NCBI RefSeq assembly: GCF_009870125.1
Contig: NC_046681.1
Span: 27,426,001-27,490,000 of the forward strand
Direction: 5' to 3'
DNA from: Drosophila pseudoobscura
Lineage: Eukaryota; Arthropoda; Insecta; Diptera; Drosophilidae
Length of the DNA: 64,000 nt
Positions 12,401 to 25,206 of this stretch are shown here, one piece after another (position 1 is the stretch's first letter; every line of letters begins with the position of its first letter). The notes under the pieces were generated by a model, which searched no databases, was not told the origin of the DNA, and saw nothing but the letters and a program-made list of their open reading frames with translations. The position numbers and the translations under genes were made by a program.

Positions 12401-14015
12401 AGGCGTGAAATTGGGACGAATCCGACGTAGTGCGTCCAGGGCAATGTCACGTTGATCGGCAACGAACTTAGACTTATCCATAATCTGGTTCAAAGTGAAG
12501 CCATCATCCTCCGCTTGGGATATGTACTGGGTCAGCTTCTGCTGGTTCTGTTCGTCTGGTTCTAAACGACCCAAACACTCGAAGATGGCCGCATAGGTTT
12601 GTTCGTTGAACGTCAAGCCATCCTCTTCGAGCAGCTTAAAGATATCTTCGAAGCGCTCGAAGGATCCCTTGCCCGCATACCCATGCAGCAAGATGTTGTA
12701 GAGATCAATCGTGAGGAGGCCTTCGGTTAGACGTGGACTCGAGCTCTTCTTGATCCGGCTGCGATACGCAATGATGGTGGACAGGGCTCGACTCAGCATA
12801 TTGGCGGAGACACAGACATTCAAATAGGTATGCAAATTGATTTGCAAAGCTCGCTGCTTGCTCAGACGCTCCTGCTCCTCATTCACGTGAACCTTTGACT
12901 TGAATCTATCAAACGGAACGGAAAGGAAGGACTTGAAACAATCGTAGAGTGTAAGATTAGGAAGAAGACTGGTCTACCGCTTTTTGGACTTGGCTGTAAC
13001 TGCGCTGGCGTTGGGCACAACGACAGCTGTGACAGCGGGTCTGCTTTTGTCTAAAGGATTGATGTAGGGTTCTATGGTCTCAAAGGGATCCACCACTTCC
13101 AGCTCGTCCGCGGGCTTGGGTGCACTGAGGCTGCAGAGAACAGAAATTGGTTAATTAATTTGTTTCATTACTTATTGACATGACTCACCCGAAATCGGCT
13201 TCCTGCTGCTCACTCCCCATACTCTCGATGATGTCGCGGAAGTTGTGAAAACTCTTGAGGATGTTTTGCACCTCTTCGGGTCTCGCGATGATTTGTTTTG
13301 TGTACTCGTCCTTGCCAAAGAAGAGCATAGGCCGGTCATCGTATATGCCAGACTCCAAAATGGACCCATCCAGTGCCTCCATGTCGATTTTCTGATACTC
13401 CACAGGCTGCCGCTGGGACATGTCCAGCTCCAGGCCGACTTTGCCCTTCTTCAAGCCGCGTTTTTCTTCCCGGGCCCGCTTCTCCAGTATTTGCATTTGG
13501 GTTTTCTGTATGAACTCGGCCAGCTTCTTCGACTTGAGGCGCTTAACGCGCGACTTTCGTTCGCTGGCGGTCTGCTCAGTGACTGCAAATCGAGAAACCA
13601 ATTGCAATCATTCACTTTACTTTTGTGGACTTCTGTGGCAAGTACATACCCTCCAGCAGCTCCACATACTTGGCGTAGCGTGGCTTGCGCAAGCGCTTCT
13701 TCTTTCCATGGCTCTCGGCCTCCGTCTGTGTCGGTGCAGTGGTCTGTGGCCGGTGTGCGAATGGTGTTGCCGTAACTGAAATTCAAAGAACACGATGAAC
13801 AATAATTGAGATTCTGTTTCATGCGTACGTCATTACTCACTTGCCGGCATTTGGCGGTATAGCATCTGATAGTACTGCTGATAATGTACGAAATTCTGCG
13901 ATGCAAAGGTCCCGCCGCAATCGCAGCACGCCGTTGTCGTGCCGTTGGCCGTGGGTGGCGCTCGGAGCACCTTGTGCATGGCTGCGGCTCGATTTGAGCT
14001 CAGCAAACGATACAT
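9473..14015 (-). CDS. PolrMT: mitochondrial DNA-directed RNA polymerase
   Basis: Single-subunit, T7-like RNA polymerase that transcribes mitochondrial DNA. I read eight coding exons: 14015-13841, 13775-13650, 13582-13189, 13130-12978, 12905-12149, 12088-10955, 10890-9668, 9602-9473. All joins keep frame and give about 1,363 aa, the length expected for the fly enzyme. The N-terminus (MYRLLSSNRAAAMHKVLR) is basic and Ser/Ala-rich, like a mitochondrial presequence. Exon 5 holds PPR-like helices (about residues 290-400). The catalytic core is intact: DGSCNGLQHYAALGRD with the first catalytic Asp near residue 1047, RKVIKQTVMTTVYG (O/Y-helix Lys and Tyr), and HDCFWTHA with the second Asp near residue 1276. 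It ends in the YFFS tail typical of POLRMT. The 60-nt intron 12,089-12,148 is in frame with no stop, so retention would add 20 residues. Start chosen because it gives the presequence. Confidence 0.95.
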
Positions 14016-14185
14016 TTCGGATCTTTGCTGCTACGAGTGGAGCCTACACCAGTTGACACTCGCTAAACACATACAATTCATGCGGTTTTCCACAATTTTC
14101 ACAAATTGCATAACACACACAGAAAACCAAATTGTTGTTGTTTTTGTTTGTTGTTGTTTTAAGCGCATGGCGCTTAGCAGGCAAC

Positions 14186-14277
14186 CAGTGTGACCGCGGA
14201 TAAAATATACCGGCTGACGCTGAGAAATATACCGAAATATACCGCCTCATCTTCAAAATATACCGTAAATATACTGA
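14186..14277 (-). promoter_or_regulatory. Motif 1 + Motif 6 housekeeping promoter block upstream of PolrMT
   Basis: CAGTGTGACC at 14,186-14,195 is, on the minus strand, CGGTCACACTG, a full match to the Drosophila core-promoter Motif 1 (YGGTCACACTR, bound by M1BP). It is followed by about four AAATATACC units, whose minus-strand form matches Motif 6 (KTYRGTATWTTT). These two words are known to co-occur in TATA-less housekeeping promoters. The block sits about 170 bp upstream of the PolrMT start codon in the right orientation. That it drives PolrMT is inference. Confidence 0.75.
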
Positions 14278-16287
14278 CGAATTCAAGTTCTATTTTACAT
14301 ATTCCTCGTTTTCTTTCTTCCGTTGAATATTACTAACTATATAGAATATTTAGCCATGCCCACATAATTTGATACGATTAATGAATCAATTTTCTACAAG
14401 ATTGGATAGTTTTTAGTCCTTGCTTTTATTGTATTTATTGTAAAAAAAGGGTTAAGCAAAAAAGTTCAACAAAAAAAAAAAGAGTCGCAATGTTGCTGGT
14501 AAGCCGTAGTATAGGCCTTTGCTTACCCTATTTTGTTAATTTTATATGAAGATGAAACGTGATTTATAAAGACCTTTTCTCAAATTGATATTCTTTAGAC
14601 ATATTCAAGTACATTATTAGTATCTTGTATATATTTATGTCGATCCTGATAACTACTGAGCCTTGGAAGACAAACGTATTCACAATTCTATAACGTCCAT
14701 TTCCCCCAGGGTATGTGTGCTTGGAACTAGCAACATGTTTGTGTATGGAGTGAGACTCATTGTTGCAATAGCGAAACTGCGGCGAATCGGGTATTGCCTA
14801 TATTTCAAGCTTTATAGATTTGCCAACTTTGCTTTATCCCATAGATAAATGCATTTTTTACAAGATTGCTTCCTTTAATTACCTTTATGTATTTTATTTT
14901 GACCAAAAAACGGTTTCCAAGTAAATGTTGCCGCAACTTTTGTGTATGGAATGCGCAACATTTGTGTATGGAATGGGACTCATTGTTGCTAAAGCGAACT
15001 GCGGCGAATTCAAATTCGATTCAAAAAAACGACCAATTCCTCATATTCTTTGTTCCATTGAATAATACTATCTATATGGAACATTTAGCCATGCCCACAT
15101 AATTTTATACAATTGATGAATCAATTTTCTATTTAACTGGTGTATTCTTAGTACTTGCTTTTATTGCATTTTGCGTAAAAATAGGTTTTAGCGAAATAAG
15201 TCAAACAAAAAACAAGTAGCGAAATAGGTGAATCAAAACAAACGAAAAAGGAAATTCGTTCATATTGCTCAATTTTGATATTCCATTGAATAATGCTGAC
15301 TAACTAAATCTCTCAGCAATGCCCACATAGTTTAATCCTATTGATGAATCAATTTTCTACAAGATTGGATAGTTTTCTATCCTTGCTTATATTGTATTTA
15401 TTGTAAAAAAAGGTTTAAACGAAAAAGTTCAACAAAAAAACGATCGCCATATTGCGTGTAAGCCGTAGTATAGCCCTTTGTACACCCTATTTTGTTAATT
15501 TTATATGAAGATCAAACGTGATTTATAAAGACCTTTTCTCAAATTGATATTCTTTAGACATATTCAAGTACATTATTAGTATCTTGTATATATTTATAGC
15601 GATCCTGATACATACTGAGCCTTGGAAGACAAACGTATTCACAATTCTATAACATCCATTTCCCCCAGGGTATGTGTGCTTGGAACTAGCAACATGTTTG
15701 TGTATGGAATGAGACTCATTGTTGCAAAGGCTAAACTGCGGCGAATCGGGTATTGCCTACATTTCAAGCTATATAGATTTGCCCACTTAGCTTTATCCCA
15801 TAGATAAAGGCATTTTCTACAAGATTGCTTCTTTTAATTACCTTAATGTATTTTATTTTGACCAAAAAACGGTTTTCAAGTAAATGTTGCCGCAACTTTT
15901 GTGTATGGAATGCGCAACATTTGTGTATGGAATGAGACTCATTGTTGCTAAAGCGAATTGGGGTGAAATGCGGCGAACTGCGGCGAATTGCGGCGAATTC
16001 AAATTCGATTTAAAAAAACGACCAATTCTTTGTTCCGTTGAATAATACTATCTATATGGATCATTTAGCCATGCCCACTCAATTTTGTACGTTTGATGAA
16101 TCAATTCTTTACATGATTGGCCTATTCGAAATACTTGCATTTATTGGATTTCTATATAACATTGAAAATTAAATTAATATTAAATGTCAGCGATGTTTTT
16201 TGAACTAGAGGTGGAGGACTATCGATTGCACTGTCGATGTTTTTCGAAAACCTATCGTCTACTATCGATTGTGCCCACTATCGACAG

Positions 16288-16380
16288 CAGCGTGACCGTG
16301 GACTTATCGTTAAAATATATCGTCCCACAGAAATATTTCAAAATATACCATCTCATTTAAAAAATCTACGGTAAAATTCA
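16288..16380. promoter_or_regulatory. second, diverged copy of the Motif 1/Motif 6 block
   Basis: CAGCGTGACC at 16,288-16,297 differs from the Motif 1 core by one base and is followed by AAATATATC and AAATATACC units in the same spacing style as the block at 14,186. Four DRE-like words (TATCGATT, TATCGTCT, TATCGACA and similar) lie just upstream at 16,218-16,287. It sits within the repeat block; no gene start is evident next to it. Confidence 0.5.
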
Positions 16381-16949
16381 AGTTCTATTTTACATATTCC
16401 TCGTTTTTGATATTCCGTGGAATATTACTAGCTAGATAGAATATTTAGCCATGCCCACATAATTTAATACGATTAATGAATCAATTTTCTACTTAGCTGG
16501 CCAGTTTTTAGTCCTTGCTTTTATTGTATTTTGACAAAACAAGGTTTAAGCAAAATAGTTCAACAAAAACGCTTGTATATGCCTTTGTACACCCTTTTTC
16601 CTCAATTCTATAACATCCATTTCCCCCAGGGTATCTTAGCAACATGTTGTTTATGGAATGGGACTCATTGTTGCTAAAGCGAACTGCGGCGAATTCAAAT
16701 TCGATTCAAAAAAACGACCAATTCCTCATATTCTTTGTTCCGTTGAATAGTACTATCTATATGGAACATTTAGCCTTGCCTACTCAATTTTATACGATTG
16801 ATGAATCAATTCTTTACATGATTAGCCTACTCAAAATACTTGCATTTATTGGGTTTTTATATAAAATTGAAAATGAAATTAATAAATGACAAAAATACCA
16901 TTTAGCACTAAAAAACACCACATGGGAGCGCGGCGAAAATCAGTTTCTA

Positions 16950-17010
16950 CAGTATGACCCTCAGAACAGCACCGAAATATACGGTCTTATTTGAAAAATA
17001 TACCGAGTGG
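16950..17010. promoter_or_regulatory. third copy of the Motif 1/Motif 6 block, possible promoter of the CFAP70-type gene
   Basis: CAGTATGACC at 16,950-16,959 (one mismatch to Motif 1) is followed by GAAATATACGG and AAAATATACCG. It is about 520 bp upstream of the start codon at 17,529, so it could serve that gene; this is inference from position. Confidence 0.4.
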
Positions 17011-17528
17011 TGCGCGCCAAATCGAACTTTTTTGAATGTGAGCGACAAGGATTTAAATGTTGTCAACCGGGCCTTTATCTATGCCCACATAATTTTATAC
17101 GATTAATGAATGTATTTTCCACTTGACTGGTTGATTTTAAACTCTTGCTTTTGTTGGATTTAGTCTAAAACAAGGTTTTAGCGGTCAAATGTGTTTTTTT
17201 TTGTTCCCTACATTTGCTCAATTTATTACATGGCAACTACACTGTAACTACACAGTTTCTACAAATTTACACGTAAGGGGGTGTGGCCACAGCTGCCAGG
17301 GTTGCGTAACATTGACTTTGCGCTATAAATGGCCGTTAGAAATAATCAAAAGTTACGCGGTTAAAAACCGAATGATGAATTCCATCACATTGGAATATTG
17401 GCAGTGCGATGGTTAAATCTACATCCAATTTAGTTATCCCCACTCTGGTCTTAAAACATTTGTCGATCTGATTGCTTGTAATTTCCCGTTAGAGTTTAAA
17501 TATAAACCTAAACACAATTTGATCGACA

Positions 17529-20500
17529 ATGCCAGCAAAACGTCAAAAGGGTACCCGTAACACCAGTGTTCAATCGTTGGAAGCTGCTGCCCCTGTCCAT
17601 CCAGAGCCGCCGAATATTTTTTTGTATATACAACTGGCAAAAATCTGCCCGACCACCCTGCCGAAGACGATCCATCCATTGGAGATCCATTTAAGGCAGG
17701 GCGACAGTTTGATCATCAAGTGCGACGAGCACTACAACACCGAAGGGATTATCCGGCAGAATGAGTTCAATACGAAGCCCACATTCACGTTGGTCTTCCA
17801 GCAGGACAACCTGGACCGCATCAACCATGCAGCCAACAATCCGCTCCTTGTTATGTTCTACATGCGGCAGAGCGATATAACCAGCGATTATAACGGCGAG
17901 GAGGCGGAGGATGGTGAATTTATTGACGATCCACAGGTGCTTTCCGTGGCGAGCATTTTTGACGATGGTTATGATGAGCACAGGGAGATCGACTATCACC
18001 CGGGGAATGAGCAGCTGGTGCTGCTCAGCGCTGGCTATCTGGACGTGATCAAGCTGTTCGGTCATCATCGCAGCATGATCAGAGAGTGTCTCTACCTCTA
18101 TCCCGTACCCGATGTGCCCCAAGAGCTCCGCACCACCGTCCACACGGATTGGGATCTATATACACTGCTGCCCATTGCCAAGGAGCTGACTTTCACCAAC
18201 ATGGCCTTCATCACCTTCGAGTCCATCTACAATCTAAAGGAAGAGTATCTGCTGAATGTGGACTCCATGATTGTGAAGATCAGCTTTCGCTCGAAGCTGC
18301 CCAACCAGGGCAACGAATTCCAGTTGATTCCACTGTGCGAGTTCTCGAACTTGGAACAGGACTGCATAAGCAAGCAGTTCATTCACCATGTCTTCGAGTA
18401 CTTCCGCCAGACCATCCCGGAATACAAAACCACCGGCCTGAAGTCCACCATGGAGGTGGAGATGCACAAGCTTTTCTCGCAGCTCGCCCTCTCCGAAGGC
18501 CTGGAGGTAGAATTTGCTATGATTGACACTATCTTTGATGAGGCGATCATCTGCAATGGCTTTCATCGCTATATCCTCACCAAGGCGATGGCCGATGGTC
18601 TGTGCAATGCTATTGTATGCCAGCAGTATGACTTGGCAGTGGAAGTTTTCCAGTCGAGCTCCAGGAACTCCTACCATAAGGTGTTCCAGGGCATCCTGGA
18701 TCCGGCTATAATGCTATATCCAGGAGGTAAGTACTTAAATTCTTAGCTAAGTTCGAATTGGCTAAAAAATTTGTTTCTTGTTTAGTGCAAACCATGCGCT
18801 TTGCCGTCGCGTTGGAATACGTGGGCAAGAGGAAGTCCCGAGCCAAGCGGCAGACGATCGTGAGCATCCTGAGTCAGCGGAGTGGCAAGAACGAGACTAT
18901 GCTGCCGACGTTTGCCATCATTAAGCTCTGCCTGCTGGCTCCGATCGGCGCGATCTACCAGGAGCTAAAGGTATTCCGCGAGAGCTTCATTAGCCAGAAC
19001 CGCCTGCTATTTTGCGATCAGCCCTACAAAGAGTCACTTGTAGCGGACTTGGCGGACACCCAGCGAGAGTCCTATGCTCGTTTCGACAAGTTCATGCGCG
19101 ATACCATCAGCTTTATTCTCAGTAAGAGCGTGAAGGCCATCGAGGATCGGAAACCACACTTTTGCTGCGACATCCACAACCTGACGAACATCCTGCTGAA
19201 GCTCTTGGGCAGCGTGTTCAATACGCGCACCCCCACCAAAACAAGTGTGGAATTTAATGTCAGTAGAGTAGTCGTTGTAGAGAGTGGTTGTATTAGAGTG
19301 ATTCAATTGGATCATATCTCCTTAGAACCTGTGCGCCGACGCCTATAATGAGCTGGAGCCCCGAATCTATAGAATATTGAACAGAGTCGAGGATGCGGGC
19401 TTCGATAATTTCGTTGTTCATCCCCAAATTCAAATGGATGAAATTATCGATTATATCAACGCCATCAAGCTGCTGTATGCTGTCAAGGATGATCGTATGG
19501 CCCAGTATGTGCTTGAGAAGGTTAGTTCTTTATTTATTACAGTGACCCGATTCTAATCACGTAGGGAGTGAGTGGATAGTATTTTTAGCATTTAACTGGT
19601 TTAAGACTCAGCCAAGAAAATGGTAAACAATTTAAGATACAGATTATAGCCCTGCATGAATCCGCAGTATTTATTAAATCTCAGCTGAAGCCGAAATTTT
19701 TCGGATCTGACTCAGTAAAAATGACGACAGCTCCTTTTTTCAGTAAAATTTGGGCGAAAGTTTTGATGAGATTCAAAATGACCGAACGAAACAAATACCG
19801 AATCGAAACATGGACAAATTAAGTGCACAAACAGTCGCGTCTGTTTGATATGAGATATGTAGACATATAAACAAATGTTCCTCCATTTACCTGTGTCTGT
19901 GCAACCACAATTTGTCACTCTTTTTTGTGAGAAAGAAAACGATCAAACGCTTCCTAAAATGCTTACAGTGATTCACGACACTTTGTCGCTAATTTGATTA
20001 GATTGAATGTTATGAATAACTGACTGACATTAACTTCCCGGTAGTGTATCAGTTATGAATGAACTGAATCGGAAGTAAGCCATCGGTCATGGTTAGGGAA
20101 TATATGTAGCTGATTATTTTTTAAGGGGAAGTCAAAAACCACTTACTCATCAGATTTGAACCTCCCTTAACTTACTTCCTTTTTCGTATAATTACTTTTT
20201 TCAGGCTTGCACCGAAAAGTCATATGATGATCGATTGAATTTTTTTATGGTTATCGTGCATATGGAACGGTGCGAATATGCCGATGCAAAGGCATATTTT
20301 AACTCGCAGGAATATCGGGTGCCGGAAAACTATGAATACTTTGCGTAAGTTATCGTAAACAGTTTTTATCACACATGACTGATATCACGTACCATTCACA
20401 GAGACTGGATTAAGCTGTACCTAAAATACCTAGATACGCGGGACGATCCGGAAACAGCTGCGAATAGTACGGAGTGCCTGTTACGTAGCCTTTTTGAGTT

Positions 20501-21578
20501 CACGAAGGCAAATCCACTAATGCATGAAGGCTGGATCCTGCTATTCTGCTACTATATGAAGTTCAAATATGAGCCAGGATGTGCCTATGCCCGTTGGCAA
20601 GGCAACTTTGCCACTATGCAAATGAAGCAAGGCCGTCAGGGTGCTTCCACATCTCCGTACAGTTTGTGGGGCATATTTCTGACTATCCTTCCGGAATTCT
20701 CAACGATTCGCGGCACTGTATTCTTTGATGTTGTCAAAACATTCGTGCGCTTGGGCCTCTACGAGTTCGCCCAAGTGGTGTTCAGCGTTGTGGAAGATAA
20801 GTGCTCCGAAGCGAATCGATATATGATCAACACTCAGCTGAAGATTCTACTCAATCGATTGGAAGATAAGTTTGTGGTGCGGACCTTTAAATTCGGCAAA
20901 GATGATAGAGCGGTGAGTCTCTCTACACTCTCCCTATTTGAGGACATTTTCTGATATCCTGCTTTGTGCTTTTCAGGCCGCAATGAATGCCCAACTCAAT
21001 GGGAATGTGGAGTACTATCGAGGCAATATGGCGAAGGCGGCCATCTTCTATGCTGCCACTTTGGAGCTTCCCGTAATCGACGAGAATGAGCGGGATTATT
21101 TCGTTGTTAGCAAAATGCGTTTGGGTTACATTGCCTACGAGAATGGGGACTACTACAAGGTCATTCAGGCCCTAAGCTATCCGTACATTGGCAAGCTGAT
21201 TCCCATGGTCTCGAGCTATCTTATGGGCAAGGCCTTCTACAAGCTGGACAACCTCGATATGGCTCTGCAGTGCTTTGCCAACTGCACCCGATCACAGAAT
21301 CATGTGCCCATCATTTGGGGTTTTCTTGCTCTGATTAATCTCCGCTTGGGGGAAAACTACAAGGCCTTGGAGTGCTGGAAGTATGCCAAGATTGTAGGTG
21401 CCAATCACAATATCCTTTCAAACCTTCCATTCACTTCATCTGTATTCTCCTGCAGGATCCCCTTTTGGAAATCGATGATGAGATGATCTTTGAGGAGCTG
21501 GCAGCCATCGACTGTGACACCGTTGATATGTACATCGATGTGCCGGGCTTCCACAGCGATGTATCATTTTTTGAGTAA
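17529..21578 (+). CDS. CFAP70 (TTC18)-like ciliary TPR protein
   Basis: Exons read as 17529-18726, 18786-19267, 19326-19520, 20205-20344, 20402-20912, 20977-21393, 21456-21578; all joins keep frame and give about 1,021 aa (vertebrate CFAP70 is about 1,100). The CFAP70 assignment rests on remembered family features: an N-terminal beta-rich region, the LYPGV motif around the exon 1/2 junction, and a C-terminal TPR array (exons 5-7) with WGFLALINLRLGENYKALEC, which parallels the last TPR of CFAP70. Family members bind axonemal outer dynein arms; in flies, motile axonemes occur in sperm and chordotonal neurons. The donor of intron 2 is uncertain: 19,268 (GTAGTC) and 19,247 (GTGGAA) both keep frame. 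Intron 3 is 684 nt, the rest are 57-64 nt. The start codon is the first ATG of the long frame. Confidence 0.78.
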
Positions 21579-22037
21579 TTTCCTGACCTGGTTGCATGAG
21601 CGATTTTGTATATATTTTATTTCAGTGGAATGAGAACCCATAAATCTACAATTTTCTGCTCTGCTGCTTTTCATAATAGCTTCATCTCCTGCTAGCTTGG
21701 CACCGGTTCTGATTAAAGTGGAACTGTGGGGTTGGGGCTAGTGCTGGTGCTGGCGCTGGTGGTGCTGCTGCTGCTGCTGGGTCTAAGGCTGTGTATGTTT
21801 TCCCCACTTGTTACGTGCCCCTCACTTGTAGTTGTTTAGCAGCCGTGCCGTGGCTTGTTGACACAAGGTAATGAGAGACAGGACAACCGCAATTGCTTAC
21901 ATAAGACAGACACAGTGAAGCACAAGCACACATACAATACAGACTGGCGATGGGACGGGACTCACATCATTGCAGACAGTTGCATTCGCTGGCTTTTTAT
22001 AGCCTACTTTCGAGGATGCCACAGTCTGCATCCAAGC
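21579..22037. other. short intergenic interval between the CFAP70-type and R7BP-type genes
   Basis: It holds the 3' UTR of the upstream gene (a variant ATTAAA hexamer near 21,711), a CTGGTG/GCTGCT repeat at about 21,738-21,780, and the probable 5' UTR of the next gene. A frame open from 21,855 runs into the downstream gene, but its upstream residues do not look like protein. Confidence 0.5.
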
Positions 22038-23050
22038 ATGGCCCATGTCGGAGGTGTTAACGGAGGTGTCTTCGCGGCGGCAGCCCTAAAGGACATCGGA
22101 GAGAAGCCAGCGGCAAGTGTGGCCAGCAGCACTGCCCTGGCCATCAGAAACTCCACGATTATAGCCCATCGACTGTCCATCTATCTGCCGCAGCTGTTGC
22201 TTCCCTCGCGAGACCCACAAAAGGTATGAGTCTCTGTCTCATCCCAAATTAAACGAGTAGTTTATGTATGGTTTCTTTTCTCAGCTCATAACCGAAATAA
22301 ACTGCAGTGTGGCCCAGTTTCGGGAGATGCTCATCTTCATTGGACAGGCGCGGGACTCGCCGGAGTTGCGCGAGAAGATCCGGAAGCTGAGGCGCAGCTG
22401 CTTGGACGCCTGCAAGCACACGGCACACCTGATCACCCCGCAGCCGCGCCACTGTCTGGGCAGTCCCAGCGAGAGGATGCACCTGACGTTGCTCTACCAT
22501 CTGAGCCAGCTGTTCCATCACGAGCTGATCAAGAGCTATCGTCTGATTCAGCTTGTGCCCCTCGATATGACCGAGTATTATGGTGGGCGAGATGATCCTG
22601 TTCTTCTAAGAATCCATTCACTGATTCACTGATTGTATCCCCCATACAGCTCCTTCGCGCACTGCTCCCTCTAATCTGGGGAATGTCATCAGTCAGATCT
22701 TGTTGTGCAAGCAAATCAATCCCGACTTCCAGCAGGAGGAACTTTGCAGCATCGCCAAGGATTCCCAAGAGCTGAGCGAGTTGTTGGATGAGCTTAAAGC
22801 CCATATGCCCTTGCCAGAGGCAACTCCCACTCTCGATGTGGAATTGGATCAGATAAAGAAATGTAAGTACTTCCAAGAGGATTATCAATCCTAATCTTAA
22901 TCCTAATCCTCTCTTACGAGTACAGCCGGCACTGGTTTTGTGTCCCTCAACACACCCATTTGGTATGCTCGCCAGCGTAGACGCAGCTGTAGGAGCCGTA
23001 GTCGCAGTCTCTGCTGTTGTCTGACCTCATCGCATGGCAAAACTTATTAG
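22038..23050 (+). CDS. R7BP-like (RGS7-binding protein family) membrane anchor
   Basis: Exons 22038-22223, 22285-22582, 22650-22862, 22926-23050 join in frame to about 273 aa (vertebrate R7BP is about 257). Family members bind the DEP domain of R7-class RGS/G-beta-5 complexes and bring them to the plasma membrane, shortening G-protein signalling in neurons. Seen here: a helical syntaxin-like body (INCSVAQFREMLIFIGQARD, later LRRSCLDACKHTAHLI), and a C-terminal tail with an Arg-rich patch (RQRRRSCRSRSRS) next to a Cys triplet (LCCC), which fits the polybasic-plus-palmitoylation anchor of R7BP. I chose the Met at 22,038 since residues upstream in the same frame look untranslated. A polyadenylation signal AATAAA lies at 23,343-23,348. 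The family call rests on pattern recognition, not a search. Confidence 0.72.
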
Positions 23051-25206
23051 ACGAAAGAATGATATCTATAGATATTAGATAGGAAGTGCGAAACATCCCC
23101 AAGTTATTTCCCAAGATAAGATGCAAGTTGATAGAAGCCCAACCTTCCTGGAAACCCCAAAAAAAATTATGAATACAAAGAGTCATTCCATCGAATGGTA
23201 CGTAAAGGAAAAGAACCACACATAATCATTGATTAATTATCAGCTAGGGAAATGTAAGCTAAGAGTGTAATTGCCTCGATGATAACTGTGGAAGCAACTC
23301 TTCGGGGAATGATAAAACTGGATTCCCAGAAACGATAATAACAATAAAGCCAATGTGGGACATGGCATCAAAGAGCCTCAAGGCTATACAAGGCTATATA
23401 TGAGTGTGTAAAGCCGATTAAAGCCAAACCAGAAATACTTACAAATCGGTGGAGGCAGAGTGGTCTTTCTCAATTTGGGATTTCGAATGAAATCTGAAAG
23501 CTCTTCCCCTTAAATGATGCACAAAGGGCGATAAATTCCCAGAAATCAGGCTAAATCCCCACCCCTTATAACGGGGGCTATCATACCATAATTATACGGG
23601 AAGCCACAGAGCGTTAAGTTTATTTGCTGTGGGACTTAGCGGCATGCCAGCGTTCCAGGTGACAACACTGTAGGCGGCTGTAGGCCCACCAGGTGGTGCC
23701 TGAGCCATAAAAATTGATTAGATTCCGGCTTACATCTCACTCTCGAGACGACGACGACATCACGCCCTGTCATTCGACAATGGCAACTGTGTTAAGCATC
23801 GCATGATTCTCGAGCAGATGATAATAGATAGTCGGCCAGAGACAGAGAGAGAGCGAGACGAGACCCGACAACAGTGGATCTGGATCCAGCATAACACATC
23901 CGAAAGAGTGAGCACATTTGTTGGTTGATTTTTCGCATAGTTTAAGTATTTTAATTTTAAAAATATGCCTTTGTCTTTTACAAAACATATCTCTACATTA
24001 AAAATATATAAATATATTCATATGTATGTATGTATATATTTTATGCAGATTTACATATATAGTGGTATATATAATAGGTATTGTATATATTTAGGTGTAA
24101 ACTTCTAGATGTCATATGGATTTTCACAGAAAATCTTCAACTTTTTGAGTAATGCTTTTTAGTTGTTTCCTTGTGCGTTTTGTCCTGCTTTCCTATCCTG
24201 TTATTCTATTCATTTATTGCGATTTCGCTTTTCCCCTTTGAACAGAGCGATAGAGAGAGACAGAGACTATATGTCGTACAATCCTTTAGTTACTTTGTTG
24301 AGCATTATGCATTATGGAAGATAAGATTCATTTCTTTCTTTAGTTTCGGAATGCACCATCAATATTTTTTTTGGGTTTTGCTTTGATCTGATTTGTGCCT
24401 CGAACCACAAAGCAACAACTATAACGAAACTAATTGTTAACAACAACAACGATCTCTAGACAGTTACAAAAGGGGTCTGGTCTGGTCTGTTCGGTGTCGG
24501 TCTGTTCTGTATCGGTCTGTGTGTAAGTATACAAAAATTATTATCGTATCGCTATCGACATAGTTTGTAGATAGATATAGATATAGGTATTGGTATAGCT
24601 ATAGCTATCGTTAGACATTTTTGCTACATCATATTAAATTCACTATTTGTTCACGATTCTTTCTGGCCGCCTAATATCACCGTTATCACTGCATTGCCAA
24701 AAAACTTGGCTTAAGTCTACGCAGAAAGAAGTCTTTTCCTGGATAGAATTGCCTGGTGTCATGTGTGCAAACAAAAGTGGTGCCATTAAAAGCGTTAAAC
24801 AAAAGAACTAACTTCGCTAATCATTTGCACAGTCACACAGCCAGCAAGAGCGAACGAAACGCAACCGAACGAAACACAAAAAATAATAATCATAGAATAT
24901 AAATGAAATGAAAGAGAATTCTCAACGCGACACAACAATAAAAACTAAGAACTAAAAAGCTTAGCAATTAAGCCCTAAATTACGGGTGAGAGACTGTGTG
25001 GTGTGTGTGTCTGTTTGTTTTGTGGTTGTGTGTGTTTTTGTGTGTGTGGAGGTGGATCCACGGCACCAACTACGGGATTGGAGCCGCGGGGCTGCCTTCA
25101 GCTAACTGCTATCTGGATGAATGAGTGTGTGCGGGTGCGGCTTATGTGGAGGCGGTGCTGCAGTCTGGCTGTTGTTGGAGGAACTCTGGTGGCGGGGGGG
25201 CCAGCT
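23051..25206. other. 3' UTRs and intergenic DNA between two convergent genes
   Basis: The R7BP-like gene (plus) and Pino (minus) converge here. A plus-strand AATAAA is at 23,343 and a minus-strand AATAAA (TTTATT on plus) is at 24,213-24,218, so the Pino 3' UTR may be about 1 kb. The rest is AT-rich with TATG/TATA repeats near 24,000-24,090 and a GT-rich run at 25,000-25,050. No further gene seen. Confidence 0.5.

Larger units (their letters stand above)
14286..17180. repeat. tandem and nested repeat block
   Basis: A module of about 130-150 bp, with the core TAGCCATGCCCACATAATTT, then ATACGATT.ATGAATCAATTTTCTAC and ACTTGCTTTTATTG, occurs seven times in direct orientation, with cores near 14,351, 15,086, 15,314, 16,066, 16,446, 16,771 and 17,081. 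A larger unit of about 0.75-0.95 kb is duplicated: 14,500-15,060 matches 15,458-16,050 with an offset of about 959 bp, growing to about 990 bp because the second copy has an extra run of GCGGCGAA-type sequence near 15,960-15,995. A third, shortened copy is at about 16,555-16,760. The duplicate frames starting MEDKRIHNS at 14,663 and 15,622 are by-products. I see no transposase or long terminal repeats. It fills the gap between PolrMT and the CFAP70-type gene. Confidence 0.85.

Noticed and set aside
14663-15807. Two near-identical 61-codon frames starting MEDKRIHNS
   Set aside because: They are a by-product of the 959-bp duplication; the frame is short and both copies carry ordinary non-coding substitutions.
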